Made by a program: the position numbers and the translations under genes
Shown: one piece after another, positions 21,785 to 33,780 of the stretch
How positions within the stretch are numbered: the stretch's first letter is position 1
Layout: every line of letters begins with the position of its first letter
NCBI GenBank assembly: GCA_031216915.1
Contig: CM062292.1
Location: 202,079,262 to 202,143,261 of the forward strand
Direction of reading: 5' to 3'
DNA from: Pictodentalium vernedei
Lineage: Eukaryota > Mollusca > Scaphopoda > Dentaliida > Dentaliidae
Length of the DNA: 64,000 nt
The notes under the pieces: generated by a model
Database searches by the model: none
Told to the model about the DNA's origin: nothing
The model's input: the letters and a program-made list of their open reading frames with translations, nothing else

Positions 21785-24700
21785 ATCAAGCAATTCATGG
21801 ATTGCCGGAAAGTTGCCGTCGAAGAGAAGCTCCTCCGAGAACGAAGCGACTCTGAGAGAGTTCTTAACCTACTATCCACGCGTGGATGTAGCTAGGGCTG
21901 CATCACGTCTAACCAACTCCAATCAGCCACTGAAGGGCGGAGTTATACGTGAACAAACTACTGCCCTCAAAAGAAATTACATTGAGAATAATATCCCGTA
22001 AATCTTTTCTTGAAGACGTAATGATAACGCCTCAGTAAGGCGGATTACGTATAATAAAGCGTCTAAGTTAAGTCTACTATACATAATGTCGTTCCCAACA
22101 TTGAAATTGGAAAAGACATAAACGGCGAAAAAGAATATATGCAGTCTTTAATCACACCGTCTAGACGCATATGAACTCTCGGTATGCCCTGCTCTGCCAA
22201 AATAAACTATATGTAAAAAAAGATAAAATGGCAGAAATGAGCCACGCGGACAAGAAACTAAACTATCATGCTTAGTAGCAGGCTTGTATATATATATATA
22301 ATATATAGCGTCGAAAAATAAAACACATGTTGTAATGACAATATTGGACTGCGTCGGTAAGTCAGGGACAAAGTCCCTGTACCGATCGAAAAATCCGAGT
22401 CCAATGACGCTATAAGTCTCTTATCCAAGATCGCAGCAATGAAGTCCGAAAAATAATCACTGGAAGAAATGCCAGAAGATATGAAAGGCATCTTCCGATA
22501 CTACTAAAGGGAAAACTCGAAATCTTTCGAATCCCTTTCGCCATCCTGTCGGACCCTATAAAGCGTTCGGTCGTCCGTAGCTTGATGCAACCGCGGACCG
22601 CACCGACCCAGCGCCGTCGGATAATTCCTGATTCGACCGAGAAACCGTCAATTGCTGGGATGCTGCGAAACAACTGTGCTAACTCGGATAGCACGTCCGT
22701 CACTGAGGCCTGAGGAGCAGCGGTCTTACGATGCATTGCCGCAGGAAGCTCCGAGATCGTTACCCCGTGCATACTTCCAATATGCGAGCGAACGGAGTGT
22801 ATAGGCCTCGTGTCCCTTGGCTACCGGATGGCGCGACCTATTCGCTGTGGAATCACTGAATGCCGAAACTGATCGGATACTCGAGGTCACGTAGCCAATG
22901 TGCGGTCGTGTGCCCTGCTGTGAGGATGAGGAAGCATTAAAGACAGTCTCTCGGACTGTCAATATAACGGAGCGTCCCGAGCAACGGACATATGCTCCGA
23001 ATGTAAAATATCTGAACCACAACATGCGGTCCCCTATGTTGTTGGCTTCCTCCGATCTGTCCTCAATCTGCCGTCACTGGGTGAGTACTAAAGTAATTAA
23101 AGTGCTCGCATCACCCAAATCTCCTTCCTAGACCGCAACGGACGAACCCGGCAGCCGAACCATTCGATGAATGTACGCTACACCGGGTGAGCTAGCGAAT
23201 GTCATTCCGTAAGCGATAGACATATTCCATGAGCACTTATTGCCGCTAACTCTTCATTAACTATGACGACAGAGGCACACTTTTGAAAGACATCTCCATA
23301 ACTCTTCGAACAAGAAACCAGAAATGCTTGGATAGCAAGCATAAAATAATAATATATATAGCGTCGTTCAATAATTCGAAAGTTTGTGTGACATTATTGG
23401 ACTATGTCGGAACTGAGGGACGATGTCCCTGAACCGAACCAAAAATTTCTAAGTCCACCGACGCTATCAGTTTCTTATCCGGCATCGCAGCATATGTTGT
23501 TCCGAAAGGGAAAGCTTGAAATCCACCGAATCCCTTTCGGTATCCCGTCGGACCGGATGAAACTTTCGGACGTCCGTACCCGCTTCCGCGGAGCGTCCCG
23601 ACCCAGCATCGTCGGATAAAATATATGCGACAGATTCAGTTGATGCTGGGATGCTGCGATAAACTGTGCTATTAAGGAAAGCACGTCCGTTCCCGAGGCC
23701 TGTGCAGTAGTGGACTTACGATGCATTGCCGCTGGAAGCTCCGTGTACGTTGACTCCCGCACACTTCCTATGCGAACGTCCGGAGTCTGCAGGCCTCGTG
23801 TCCCCGGCTACCGACCCAGCGCTGTCGGATAATTCTCGATCCGACACCGTTTCTGTCGGCTGCTGGGATGCTGCGATAAGTTGTGCTATGTACACAAGAA
23901 TGTCCGGCGTCGAGACCTGCGGAGGCGCAGTCTATCGGTGCTTCGCCGAGGGCAGCTCCGCATCAGATGGCTCCCGCATACTTCCTATGCGAACGTCCGG
24001 AGTCCATCGGTCTCGAATCCCTGGCTGCCGGATGGTGTGACCTGGTCGCCGAAGAATCCTTGATCGGCGAAGCTGGTAATATATCGGCGGTCACGCAGCC
24101 AAGGTGCGGTCGTGTGCGCTGACGAGAAGAGGAAGCCTTAGCAGTCTCAGCGGACTGCCTATACAACGGAGCGTCCCGAGCGACGGACGTATGCTCCGCT
24201 AACGACACATTTGTACCACAACATCTGGGGCCAGATGTTGTTGAACGAGAGAGGGGCCTCTCTCGCTTGCCGTCCGGATGGACCGGAACGAGCTATGAAC
24301 CGGACTAAAAGGCTTCCTCCGTTCTCCCTCCGATCCGCCGTCACTGGGTGTGCATTAAGTTAATTTTATAGTGCTCGCATCACCCCAAAATTCCTTCTAG
24401 ACCGCAACGGACGAACCCGGCTGCCGAACCATTCGGTGAATGGACGCTACACCGGGCGAGCTAGCGGACGTCAAAGGCCGTTGAACCTACTAGGGTCCTC
24501 TTAGGCAATTGGCGTATTACATGAGCACTTTTCCGCTAGCCCTTCATTAATTGTGACGACGGAGGCACACTGTTGGAAGACATCACAGATACATCACCCT
24601 AATCTTGATCGTCTGAAATAGAAATTGATAAAGTAGAGTGACCCTGCGGGGAAAGGACCGGAGTGTCCAAATCCCCAACAACATACCGTGACATACGCTT

Positions 24701-24842
24701 CCCATATTGTCATCGAAATCATACGATACAGAACAGGAGTTAATGCGAGTACACTGACCACATATAGAATGATAATAAGGTCAGAGGAAGACTTCCTCCT
24801 AAAACAATTGATCAATATCCTTTCAATGTGAAACGAAAACAA
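21785..24842 (-). pseudogene. DIRS B gag-like region with internal tandem duplication
   Basis: Matches A 7216-10270, including the duplicated gag segment (about 22300-23345 and 23355-24560), the nested duplication of about 216 bp near 23765-23985, and KSSSDL near the N-terminal end at about 24800. Confidence 0.65.
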
Positions 24843-25720
24843 GTCCTGGTACTCGCACTAACCCCTGGCAATCAAAATACATAATAATAATATGATCCAT
24901 TAATATAGAAAAAATAATTGAAATCAAAATATTTTGAAAAAATATTTTTTCAGAACAGCCCAAGTTTCTGAAAAGTAACGTTGAGCCCCAATGGATCCCA
25001 AGCCTAAGTGTGGACAAAAATTTTAAAAATATTTTAAACAATTTATTCAACACTTACGAACAATAATAATGTATCTAGTTATGATTAAAATAACATAAAG
25101 ATATTATTATTTAGAAATCCCCCCCTCACACAGAGGGCTGTTGTAAATGTAAACAATGAGTGTAAAAACACTAAAATAAGACTCCAGGCACCCAGGCCCG
25201 AAATCAGTTACCAAAAATACACCATCTGATGCAAAACAGAGACTTCCAGGGAAGAAACTGCAGAACATCAGATGGTAGATGCAGAACACAACGCCTAACC
25301 ACCCGTAGGTGAAGACGTAAACATGGGGAAAGAACAGAATTCATTCTGTTATTAAGCTAAAACTCCCAAGAAATTTTAGTAATAATAATTACAGAAACTA
25401 TGCCAAAAGCATGGGAGAATAGCAAGGGGGAACTTAAAGGACAGGGAGAGAGGAAAAACACTTGAAAAAACAGTGTAACTAAATAATCAGAATGACAACA
25501 AAATGGCTGCTGCCTTGAAAATAGGTAACTTAACATAATTTCATTAAAAAATTTTAAGTTACAGCCCTGATAATATTCTGTCACACATTCTTTTCCTCTC
25601 CTCCTTTTCTATCCTCCTTAGAATCACCATTTCACTAATATTTATGTGTCTGGCATCATTTAAACTGAGATTTAAAAGCACAAAGATCAGTCAGATGTTA
25701 ACTGATGAAGGGCCAAACTT

Positions 25721-25921
25721 AGAATGATAAATGGCGCCAATTTCGGAACGTCCTTGACACTGCGCATGCGCAGTGGGGGCGAGGTGTGGAGGGCCTTTCA
25801 GGACATGTTTTCTTTAGTTTTAGATGCAAATTTTGGGGATTGGGGGGCAAAATTTGTGTTTGGCCCTATATTTTAAGAGTTAGCACCAGCTATGTCTGGG
25901 TCATTGGTACAGTATAAAAAT
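25721..25921. repeat. DIRS copy B, right inverted terminal repeat
   Basis: Nearly identical to 11147-11347; contains the NRF1-like palindrome at 25760-25773 and ends GTATAAAAAT. Confidence 0.92.
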
Positions 25922-26775
25922 TTCCTCATTTTGAACTAAATTATAATTCAGGCTACCACAGTGAGCCCAAATATGAACCCAGGGACTTGACTTGAACAAA
26001 CTTGAATCTCACCTGAAATGCACTAAGTTCGAATTGGGCTCCTATAGTGAGCCCAAATATGAACCCAGGGGTCCGATTCGAATTCGAGCTTTTATAGTGC
26101 GCCCAAATATGAATCCAGGGGGCCGATTTGAACAAACTTGAATCCGATCCACCCCACAATGTACCAAATATCAAAAGATTCTGCCTGCTGGATCTTGAGA
26201 AGAAAATTTTTTAAGAAATTTGCCTGAAATGCACTAAGTTCAAATTCGGGCTTCTATACTGAGCCCAAATATGAATCCAGGGGGCTGATTTGAACAACTT
26301 GAATAAGATCCACCCCACAATGTTGCATACCAAATATCAAAAGATTCTGCATGCTGGATCTGGAGAGGAAGATTTTTTAAGAAATTTGCCTGAAATGCAC
26401 TAAGTTCGAATTTGGGCTTCTATAGTGAGCCCAATTATGAATCCAGGAGGCCGATTTGAACAATCTTGAATCTGATCCACCCCATAATGCTGTATACCAA
26501 ATATCAAATGATTCTGCTCACTTGTGCTGGAGAAGACTTTTTAGTAATTTCTCTACAGGGTGCTATCAGAGTTATGCCCCCTATGGAGCCCCAAGTGGGC
26601 ATGTCCATTTCATTTGAACAAACTTGAATTGACATATGATAATGAACATTCATACCAAGTTTCGAGCAAATCGACCTAGCGGTTTCAGAGGAGAAGTCGT
26701 TTGAAAAATGTTCACGACGCCGGACAGACGACAGACAAGCAAGTGATAAGTTTAGTTCCGTTCGGTGAGCTAAAA
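25922..26775 (+). repeat. R1 core units and 3' end, right of DIRS B
   Basis: Continues the unit cut at 18917 (TTCCTCATTTTGAACTAA), followed by several roughly 168-bp units. The tail includes CGAGCAAATCGACCTAGCGG and ends TTCGGTGAGCTAAAA. Confidence 0.85.
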
Positions 26776-26777
26776 AC

Positions 26778-27393
26778 AGAACTAGACAAAAGTCCCACTT
26801 TTGGCCCAAGTCAGTAAATAATTAACTGATACCAGATGCAAAGCTAGATCTTCATGTGAAGAAAAAACAATGCATCCGGTAGGTGACGCAAGACAAAAAT
26901 GACCCAACACCCCTAGGGTGAGGACGTAACAGTGGAGATAAATAGAATAAACATTCTGTATAACACGTTAAACTCCCAGGAAATTTAATGAAAAAATTCA
27001 ATAAAAAAATAGCCAGAAAGCTTAGGAGTTTAACCGAAGTTTTCATGGAAGGAATGGGAAGGAACACATAATCAAAAGTAGGTTAGCAAAACTAATGACG
27101 TCAAGGCGTATATCCCGAAATTGGGTAACATGAAATAATTTTCATATTATTTAAAAGTTACAGCCCTGAATGTCTCAAACCACCGTTGTTCACTTTCATT
27201 ATCCGGTCTCTTCCTGAGTACCTGTGTATGCACAGATAGTAAAAGTATGGAGGACCAAATAAGACTTTTAATATTCGGTATGGTATGCAAATTTTGGGGA
27301 TTGGGGAGGGGGGTCAAAATTTGTGTTTAGCCCTTGATAATATTGAGTTTGCACCAGTGTAGTCTGGACCATTGGTTATTAGTATAAAAATAT
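26778..27393 (-). mobile_element. Truncated DIRS fragment (5' end only, C-like)
   Basis: Matches the right 700 bp of copy C (about 37080-37798) in order: GCTAGATCTTCAT, the CCCCTAGGGTGAGGACGTAAC segment, ACAGCCCTGAA, and a terminal ITR ending TTAGTATAAAAATAT. The NRF1-like site has decayed to CTGTGTATGCACAG. The inner part of the element is missing and the fragment abuts the 3' end of an R1 copy at 26775. Orientation is the same as for all other DIRS copies here. Confidence 0.85.
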
Positions 27394-27980
27394 CTAAGTT
27401 CAGGGGAGATAACTTGGTTAAAATTGTTGCAGATGAAAAATTTTACAATATGTATATGCACACTTGCTTGTCATAATGTTTGAAAAGTTTCATTGAAATC
27501 GGTTCAATAATGTAGGAGTTGCACAAAGAAGAATCTCATTTGAAAATCCATAAAAAATCTATTTTCAGGGGAGATAACCTGATTAAAATTATACCAGGTG
27601 AAAATCTTTACAATATATACACATGTTCTCTTGCTAGTTATAAAGTTTGAGAAGTTTCATCGAAATCAGTTCAATAATGTAGGAGGAGTTGTGCATACAA
27701 GAATCTCATTAGAAAATCCATAATAAATCGAAGTTCAGCAGAGATAACCTGGTTAAAATTGTCGCAGATGAAAATTTAAAAAAAATTTGTATGTTCACTT
27801 GCTAGTTATGTTGTTTGAGTAGTTTAATTGAAATCGGTTCAGTAATGGAGGAGGATTTACAAACACTAGTTTGGAGGGAAGGAGGGATGGATGGATGGAT
27901 GGATGGATGGATGGATGGATGGGTGGATGGATGGATGGACAGTAAAATGGACATACAGATGTACAGGCCATCGGCTTCCC
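27394..27980 (+). repeat. R5 repeat: three units of about 165 bp plus GGAT microsatellite
   Basis: The CAGGGGAGATAAC-type start recurs near 27400, 27566 and 27736 (here CAGCAGAGATAAC), each with GTTTCATTGAAATCGGTTCA-like sequence. A (GGAT)n tract follows at 27882-27940, then GACATACAGATGTACAGGCC. Confidence 0.75.
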
Positions 27981-28067
27981 TGAAGTGAGGGTATAATAAT
28001 AAATTTTGATATCCTGTGCATTGGGAAAAAGGTTAAGAAGTAGTCTTTAAAAAATAAGTCAACTAAC

Positions 28068-28117
28068 CTTAGCTTTGTTTTCCTTTCTTCATGGAAATGA
28101 TTTACAAATATACTGGC
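28068..28117 (-). CDS. VPS54: Vps54 internal microexon-size exon (fourth in window)
   Basis: This 50-bp exon lies between a TTACTTGCAG acceptor and an AAG/GTTAGT donor. It encodes ASIFVNHFHEERKTKL plus two bases (AG) of a split codon. The split codon is completed by T of the next exon to give serine, producing KLSLILDNERW across the junction. HEERKTKLSLILDNERWKQ is the most recognisable Vps54 signature in the window. The exon is very short and is flanked by introns of about 24.6 and 10.8 kb, so it would easily be missed by automatic gene finders. A 133-aa open frame overlapping it (27866-28267) is mostly intron read-through. Confidence 0.93.
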
Positions 28118-30020
28118 CTGCAAGTAATAACAACATGTAATGTACAAGTCTGACAGGCACCCACGAAAGGGTTGGCAGTCTAAATGCCCAGACAGATCAT
28201 TGTAAAATGCCACGCAACCTAAGTCAGGTGGCATAACAAAGCCATTTATCAACATATTGTTTCCCAATGACCAATTTCTGGTAAATCTGGTGAATTGAAT
28301 ATTCCTATCTCTTCATTACTGTCACTGGCAAGATATTCTAGAATAACAAATGAATTTATCAACATAATGTAGGCTAAGGCTATTAAAATAAATTCTTGTT
28401 TCGCAGGCACCTCCTATGTCATAGAAAATCTGTCTCATCACCATTTTTTTCACCTGGAAATCTCTTCTCTGATACTATTTTGCACTTGTAGGATAAATAT
28501 TTAACCAGCTATAACTTGTTTGACAGAGCCCACAGAGCTCTGTCAAACAAGGTATAGTTCATTAAATTTTCAACTACATTAAGGGAAATTTTCACTGCTG
28601 AAAACATTGGTTTGCCATATAATAGTGTAAGTTGTTAAATTTCCGATTCCAACTATTTTCAGAAATGTTTTGTGAATAAATAACAAAAAAAAAAGAAAAA
28701 TCTCCCTCCCTCAAAATATAATTGAGAAAAAATTGCCTGAGAAACAAGAAATTTTTTTTTTTTAGGCCTAATGACCAATTTCTGGCTTATTGAATATTCC
28801 TATAAACTATTTTCACTGGCAAAGCCGCTGTTCAATAACAGTACTCCACTGTATTGAGACTGAACTGATAAGGCCACAAAACCCTCAGTTCAGTTCTCAC
28901 GTTTTGTTCAGTTAGCTGATGCTAATATGTGATAGACTATTGAACAGGACGTAACAGGATTCCTGCACTTGGATGAGTATTCAATTCAAGTAGTTTCCAG
29001 GACCTTCCCAGTATATTTTCATGGGTTTTCACAAATCTGGAGATGAGAAACTCCAGGATTCCCAATGATTTTCCAGGTCAAAAAGAATGGAGATACCCTC
29101 CAAGAGATACACCTATTTACATGAAAATATAAGCTGATTGAATTGGTTTTCAATATTTCCTATTTAAATATCGTACCACAATCATATCCACAATCTGATG
29201 CATAGATCTCATTCTGGTAGTCAGCAAAATCTATTCCAACAATATTCAGCTCACATTGAAGCGAGCTGAATAATGCTGAAATAAATTTCCGCTGATCATC
29301 CGATTCTCCACTTACATGTGTTTTTTAATAACGTTTTAATAACGTTCCACTATCCAAGAACTCACCAGGTCCTTGGCAAGTGCTTTCCAAATTCTGGAAC
29401 TAAAGCACTGTTGGAAACCTATTCAAACAACTCTTCCCATCAGCATTCCACACAGATATGAAGTTACAAAAAATGAATGGAAAATGGAGCACAACTAAAA
29501 CACATACAGAGACAAGTTTCTTCCCAGACAAAAACTTGCAAATTTTGTGCAATGGCATAAAAATTATGTTCCAGACAAGTACATTAATGGGCCAAACTTT
29601 GCATACCCTCATATTTATATTTTTCACAAAATATGAGTTACTGGCTGGGTAAAACTCCATTCCTGGGTTTTTCAATGATAATCCACTCTCCACAAACTAT
29701 GGATACATTGATGTGCCATGCCTATTCTAACATGGGTTCTACGATAATTACAGAAACTGAAATCAAGGACTTTTCAGAAACCCTCTGGAGTTTGAATGCA
29801 TGGTTTTAAAAAATTTGTTGACTCCAAGTCCAAGACTATGCATAGACTTTTGATAGGAAGTAAAAAAAAAAATCAACATTTTTTTTTATTTTTGATGCTA
29901 TCGTATGCTGGTAGGCTCTCAGCCCATAAAAAATTCTCAAAGTCAAAGCTCTTCATAAATAATCTTATACTGAATTTATATGGTACCATTTTAATGTTCA
30001 TTGGGCAAATTTTTTTTATT
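28118..30020. other. Vps54 intron sequence with one R6 repeat
   Basis: Contains R6 copy 2 (about 28370-28790) with the stem CTTGTTTGACAGAGC...GCTCTGTCAAACAAG near 28516-28552. The rest is AT-rich without recognised exons. Confidence 0.5.
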
Positions 30021-30735
30021 TTTAGCTCAACTTGACAACATCCAGTATGAGCTAATGGGATGGGTTGTGATCAGTTGTCCATCCGTACGTATGTCCATAT
30101 GTCTGTACGTCTGTCCAACCACAATTCTTTTAGCACACCCTACAGTCAGACTATCTCACCCGATCAGTTCCAAATTTCACATGTGGCTTTGGGGCAATGT
30201 CTAGATGGGAGCTATCAAACTTTTCCAAATTTCGTAAAAAAAAGTTGGCCGCCAGTGACCATCTTAGATTTGGCATATAAATTGTCAACAATTCAATTAG
30301 CAAACCTTACAGGCCGCATCTCTCACTTGCTTTTTTTCAAATTTCATATGTAACTTTGGTGTGATGTCCAGAAGAGAAGTATGGAATTTTTCTGAATTTT
30401 GTTGAAAAACATTGCTGCCAGCAGCCATCTTGGATATAAATTTTCCAACAATTCGTTTAGCTCACCCTTCAGGCCGTGGCTCTCACCAGATCAGTCTTGG
30501 CCAAATTGCATATATGGCTTTGGGGCAATGTTTAGATGGGAGCTATCAAATTTTTCCGAATTTTATTGAAAAACACGGCTGCCAGTGGCCAGCTTAGATT
30601 TGGCATAAAAACTGTCAACATTTTCATTAGCACACCCTACTGCATCTCTCACGCAATCTTTTTTCAGATTTCATATGTAGCTTTGGTATGAATTCTAGAT
30701 GGGAGCTGACTAATTTTTCTGAATTTTGTTAAAAA
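30021..30735 (-). repeat. R3 tandem-core element (reverse orientation), part left of DIRS C
   Basis: Starts with AGCTCAACTTGA (30024-30035) next to an inverted partner ending GAGCT. Core units of about 170 bp carry TTTCATATGTAGCTTTGGT, GATGGGAGCTATCAAA and a GGCCAGCTTAGATTTGGCAT-like segment. It resumes at 37799. Confidence 0.8.
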
Positions 30736-30961
30736 ATGATAAATTTAAGTAATTTGTATATTTTTTATACTTACCAATGGCCCAGACTAGCTGGTGCTAA
30801 CTCAAATTAATCCAGGGCAAAACACAAATTTTGCCCCCAATCCACAAAATTTGCATGCAAAACTAAAAAAATTAAGTCGTAGATGGTCCGCCATACTTTT
30901 GTGATCTGCGCATGCGCAGTATCCAGAAAGGTACCGGAATTAGCGACAACTATCATTCTTT
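30736..30961. repeat. DIRS copy C, left inverted terminal repeat
   Basis: Starts ATGATAAATTTAAGTAATTT and pairs with 37603-37798. It has an intact NRF1-like palindrome at 30906-30919 and, on the sense strand, the donor-like CATTG/GTAAGTAT. Confidence 0.9.
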
Positions 30962-31030
30962 CTACAGTGCCTGCTAAATGTTATAATCAGCGGGGAGGAA
31001 TGAGTGCCCACTCATGGGAGGGACATCTCC

Positions 31031-31118
31031 GTCTGGGCCATTGGTAAGTATAAAAAATACACAAATTACTTAAAATTTATCATATTTTTATACCACAACC
31101 AATGGCCCAGACTAGCTG
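31031..31118. repeat. DIRS copy C internal complementary region
   Basis: 88 bp. GTCTGGGCCATTGGTAAG through AAATTTATCAT is the reverse complement of the left end. ATTTTTATACC through CTAGCTG is the reverse complement of the right end. Sequence differences from A/B/D (for example GGCCCAG for GACCCAG) match the differences in C's own termini. Confidence 0.92.
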
Positions 31119-31705
31119 AATCATAAAAATGCTGGAGGGCCTAGGACTTTAAGGAAAATCCAATCTCTCAATTACTTCAATAAAGGATAGCTCCTACAGG
31201 AGAATAGAAGACATAGGAATTATATATGTCCTTCTCTTTTACGAGAAAAGAGAATGGCATAACATCAACCATGTAATTGAGAATTACATAATTTCTCCAT
31301 TTAATGCCAGCATAACCCGTTATGCTAATTCGGTGAAGGAAACCAATATATAAAGCTAGTCCAGAGAATGAGATGCTTTATACTCATTTAAAAGTGTCCG
31401 AGGATTGTATATTAACGCTCGTTTGACACGTAACATACACAAATGCTTCACAGTGAGCTACATTTTAAAAACAATACATAAATGAGACATAGTTATTGCT
31501 TCACACCGAGCTACACATTAAAACTACCCAGCACTGACGCAGGACTACTGTCTCTGGAGGAGGTATTCCCTTGCTTTTCACTATAAAGCCAGATAATCAG
31601 AAGAGAAAAACCGTCCCTCCCCGCCCCCCTTCCCTTTGAACGAAGAGGGCAGTGGAACAGCATCAGTGCTCAAGCAGACTGCCTAAAGACCTTATAGATG
31701 CAACA

Positions 31706-32671
31706 TTAATGGATGACATTCTGAGCAACAGAAAGAGGACCCAAACATCTTAGGTCACCGGAGATGGACTCTAAATTTCTACGGTAAAACTTGGTAAATG
31801 AAGAGGGCTGTGTCCAGTAAGCAGCCTTCATAAGATCAGTAATGGCTATGCTATTAGAATAAGCCCAAGAAGTGGACAGAGTTCTAACCTTGTGCGCTGA
31901 AATCTTGTTGACAAAACGTTGATGTGATGATAGATTTTCGTAGGCAATACATATTGCCAACTGACCCCATCTAGTGACAGAATGAACAGAAATATCTTTT
32001 CTGTTAGGAATCAAAGAAAGAAAGAAATCTATTGATGTTTATAAATGCGCTTTGCTCTGATTGGAAACAGCAAAAGTCTACGGTATCCGAGGACGGTTAA
32101 GCCTTAATGACAATAGGCTCCAGGTGCTTATCCAAAATCTGATTCTTAGCCAGAAACACAACTTCCGTAATGAGGGTATTAGTATTACCCACACTACGGT
32201 AATGAGATTCATTAACAGATAATGCATGAAGTTCACTGACTCTTCTAGTAGACGCAAAGGCTAAGAGAAACGCCATTTTATAGGTCAAGAATTTGAACTC
32301 TACAACGTCTAAAGGCTAAAAAGGAGCTTCTTGAAGCTTCAACAGAACCCAAGCCAAATTCCACTTAGGAATTAATCTGAGGGTTCTAGGTCTATTAATA
32401 GAGAAACTAGCTTGGATAAAGAAGTATCTGATCCAATAGCCAAGTTATCATGATGAGCGTAAGTGTCTGATAACATAGACCTATGGCCCTTAATAGTGAC
32501 GGGTTGCAGTTTGAGTTCGTCAAATAGGTGGACCAAGAAGTTGGCAATCTGTGGAATGGATGGATCATAGACGTCTACAGACTTGTCCGTACACCAATAG
32601 AAGAAAACCTTCCACTTCGCTAAATAATTCAACGAAGAGGAGGTCCTCTTAAAGTTAGAAATTGCGTGCAC
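31706..32671 (-). pseudogene. DIRS C tyrosine recombinase (broken)
   Basis: Three frames in sequence make up the protein. At 32372-32671 is the N-terminal SAM-like part (KWKVFFYWCTDKSVDVYDPS). At 32097-32288 is LLAFASTRRVSELHALS, carrying the first catalytic arginine. At 31706-32014 is ISAHKVRTLSTSWA, the HxxR motif, and SSFTKFY with the probable nucleophile tyrosine. The enzyme integrates the circular DNA intermediate. At least two frameshifts separate the parts. The match to DIRS recombinases, rather than to phage integrases, is supported by the adjacent RNase H and the ICR. Confidence 0.85.
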
Positions 32672-32689
32672 TGCTCATCCTATAAAATG

Positions 32690-33780
32690 TTTTCCGTACA
32701 AGAAGGACCGCACAACGGAAATACGTGAAGGTTAAGACCTTCCGGGTTGTGATGCAGTGCGTGGGACTTCCCCTGATATAGAAGGTCCTCTCGTGGAGGA
32801 AGCTTCCGGGGAATGCCCCATAACAGACACCTGAGAAGATTGATCCAAGGTTTCTGTGATGACAGAGGTGCTACTAGCAAGATTTTGCAGTGTGACTGTG
32901 TGACTGTTTGATCTTTAACAGAATCTGCTGAATCAAAGGAGCTGGAGGATATGCATATCCAATCATCTCGTCCCATGAGATCGACAGAGCATCTACTGTG
33001 TATGCTCGAAGATCTGGGCATGGTGACACGAACATCGGTAAGTGATTGTTTAGGTGTGTCGCAAAAAGATTTATCATGGGACGATCCGACTGGTAGCAAA
33101 TCTGCCTGAAAACTCACTTGTTGAGAGTCCACTCTGATGGCAACAGGTGACCTTTCCAAGAGAGCGAGTCTGCTAATACGTTCAGACGACCCGGTATATG
33201 ACGGACTGAGAGATGAACATGATGATTCGGAACGAATAGGAGAATCTTCCCCGTTAATTCGTATAACGGAATCGAGTGAGTGCCACCTTGGTTCCTGAGG
33301 TAAGCAACTACTGACGAGTTGTCCGACAGAATTTGAACATGGACATTCACTATTTGACGAATCCAATGTTGTAGTGCTAGCCAGATTGACATCATCTCCT
33401 TGATGTTTATGTACTTTTCTAGGAACCGAGAGTCCCAAAGACCCTGGCACTTCAAGTCTATGGGACATAGGGATGGGCCCCAGCCCATCTGACTCGCATC
33501 TGTCACAATCGTGAAAGCCGGATCCAGCAGTTGAACCGGAACTCCCTTAGTTAACCACTGAAGATCTGCCCAAATCTGAACCTTTTGTTTTACTAGGTCT
33601 GTTAAAACAATACTGGTTTTGAGCGAATGCGTCTTCACACTCCAGTTCTAAGTCAAGAATATCTGGAGGGGACGTGTGTGCAGGCGGCCCATCGGAATAA
33701 GATCTGCAGCCACTCTGCACAGCCCCATCAGTCGCAAACTCCCTCGCTGTTACTGCATCTGAGCATAGACAAAAGCAAGC
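32690..33780 (-). pseudogene. DIRS C RNase H and C-terminal extension (broken)
   Basis: The frame at 33114-33638 carries VTDASQMGWG (first acidic residue), NIKEMMSIWLAL (glutamate), LSDNSSVVAYLRNQGG (aspartate) and RHIPGRLNVLADSLS (final aspartate region): a full RNase H motif set. It continues in other frames as NLFATHLNNHLPMFVSPCPD (32874-33077), then NPEGLNLHVFPLCG near 32720, the usual DIRS tail before the recombinase. Frame changes near 33780, 33110 and 32900 break it. The 262-aa frame at 32680-33468 is in the true frame only for its last 60 residues or so. Confidence 0.85.

Larger units (their letters stand above)
18918..25921 (-). mobile_element. DIRS-type YR retrotransposon, copy B (non-autonomous, RT-deleted)
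   Basis: Nearly identical to copy A throughout the stretches compared, offset by about 14.56 kb, with scattered substitutions and small indels. It has the same ITRs (18918-19144, 25721-25921), ICR (19220-19309), gag/RNase H deletion junction (about 21785) and duplicated gag. The flanks differ from those of A: left TTTTTAAAGAAAA and right TTCCTCATTTTGAACTAA. Joined, they reproduce an uninterrupted R1 unit at about 44022. It is therefore an independent insertion, not a segmental duplication of A. No target-site duplication is seen. The near identity of A and B suggests recent activity supplied in trans. Confidence 0.9.

Noticed and set aside
4364-25921. Copies A and B as a segmental duplication of the locus
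   Set aside because: The flanks differ: A interrupts the R1 tail and B interrupts an R1 core unit. They are separate insertions.
27866-28267. 133-codon frame as a gene of its own
   Set aside because: Only the 50-bp Vps54 exon inside it is supported by conservation and splice sites. The C-terminal repeats (SIHP) come from the GGAT microsatellite.
32680-33468. 262-codon minus frame as an independent gene
   Set aside because: Most of it overlaps the genuine RNase H reading (33114-33638) in another frame. Only its last part, NPEGLNLHVFPLCG, is true element coding sequence reached by frameshift.
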